Shown: positions 63,980 to 64,000 of the stretch, piece after piece
Position numbering within the stretch: position 1 is the stretch's first letter
How the letters are laid out: each line of letters opens with the position of its first letter
DNA from: Flavobacterium sp.
GTDB taxonomy: Bacteria; Bacteroidota; Bacteroidia; Flavobacteriales; Flavobacteriaceae
Assembly: GCF_017744675.1 (NCBI RefSeq)
Contig: NZ_JAGIAV010000004.1
Span: 358,567 to 422,566 of the forward strand
Length of the DNA stretch: 64,000 nucleotides
Direction of reading: 5' to 3'
Program-made: the position numbers and the translations under genes
Notes under the pieces: model-generated
What the model was told of the DNA's origin: nothing
What the model saw: the letters and a program-made list of their open reading frames with translations, nothing else
Database searches by the model: none

Positions 63980-64000
63980 ATCTGTCAATTCCTCTTCTCT

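Overview
The window looks like a chromosomal segment of a Bacteroidota bacterium, most likely Flavobacterium or a close relative. The evidence is low G+C coding sequence, an ECF sigma/FecR/TonB-receptor cassette of the Bacteroidota type, lipoproteins and barrel proteins of families common in this phylum (DUF5777, DUF2490, DUF6734-like), and short dispersed intergenic repeats. The genus is inferred from family composition, not from a marker gene. No rRNA, tRNA, CRISPR array, insertion sequence or prophage was recognised.

Region 1 (1-15068, + strand) is the distal end of an extracellular contractile injection system (eCIS) locus. It holds a large PKD-domain protein cut by the window edge, the tape-measure protein, a nucleotidyltransferase-like protein, two paralogous glycosyltransferase-like proteins, two eCIS-core (DUF4157) proteins, a SMI1/KNR4-like immunity protein and the AAA+ ATPase typical of these loci. 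Sheath, tube and baseplate genes must lie upstream. The second DUF4157 protein (1441 aa) looks like a payload. It has three internal repeats, then a C-terminal part with a GH...NLTPQ nuclease-like motif, a basic stretch and a helix-turn-helix, and the immunity gene follows directly. This module is the most interesting system in the window.

Region 2 (15.2-27.3 kb) is a mixed stress and signalling region: a secreted unknown, two exported short-chain dehydrogenases (one a lipoprotein, one Tat-exported), a histidine kinase/response regulator pair, a CheB-CheR-PAS-kinase fusion whose methylesterase and phosphoacceptor residues appear lost, small proteins, DUF72 and an AraC-type regulator.

Region 3 (27.6-39.2 kb, - strand) is a urease operon read ureA-ureB-ureC-barrel-ureE-ureF-ureG-ureD-Ni permease-urea transporter-TonB receptor-DUF2490, with a three-domain RidA-like protein downstream. 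It covers urea and nickel entry, enzyme and metallochaperones. The TonB receptor is interrupted by one in-frame TAA just after its signal peptide and N-terminal segment.

Region 4 (39.5-51.4 kb) holds a DUF1826-like protein, an aldehyde dehydrogenase, a repeat-containing lipoprotein, and then a FecI-type sigma/FecR/TonB receptor set followed by exported redox-type proteins (two c-type cytochromes, a PF03640 lipoprotein, an OB-fold protein, a DUF5777 barrel, YceI). A repeated GTAGGGTAA element lies before fecR and before the cytochrome cluster, which suggests one regulon.

Region 5 (51.5-64 kb) holds a YdeI/DUF1801 protein, a heavy-metal RND efflux operon (TolC, adaptor, DUF190, CzcA-like), a DUF389 membrane protein, a Ca2+-type P-ATPase, a PL14-like polysaccharide lyase lipoprotein and a GNAT acetyltransferase.
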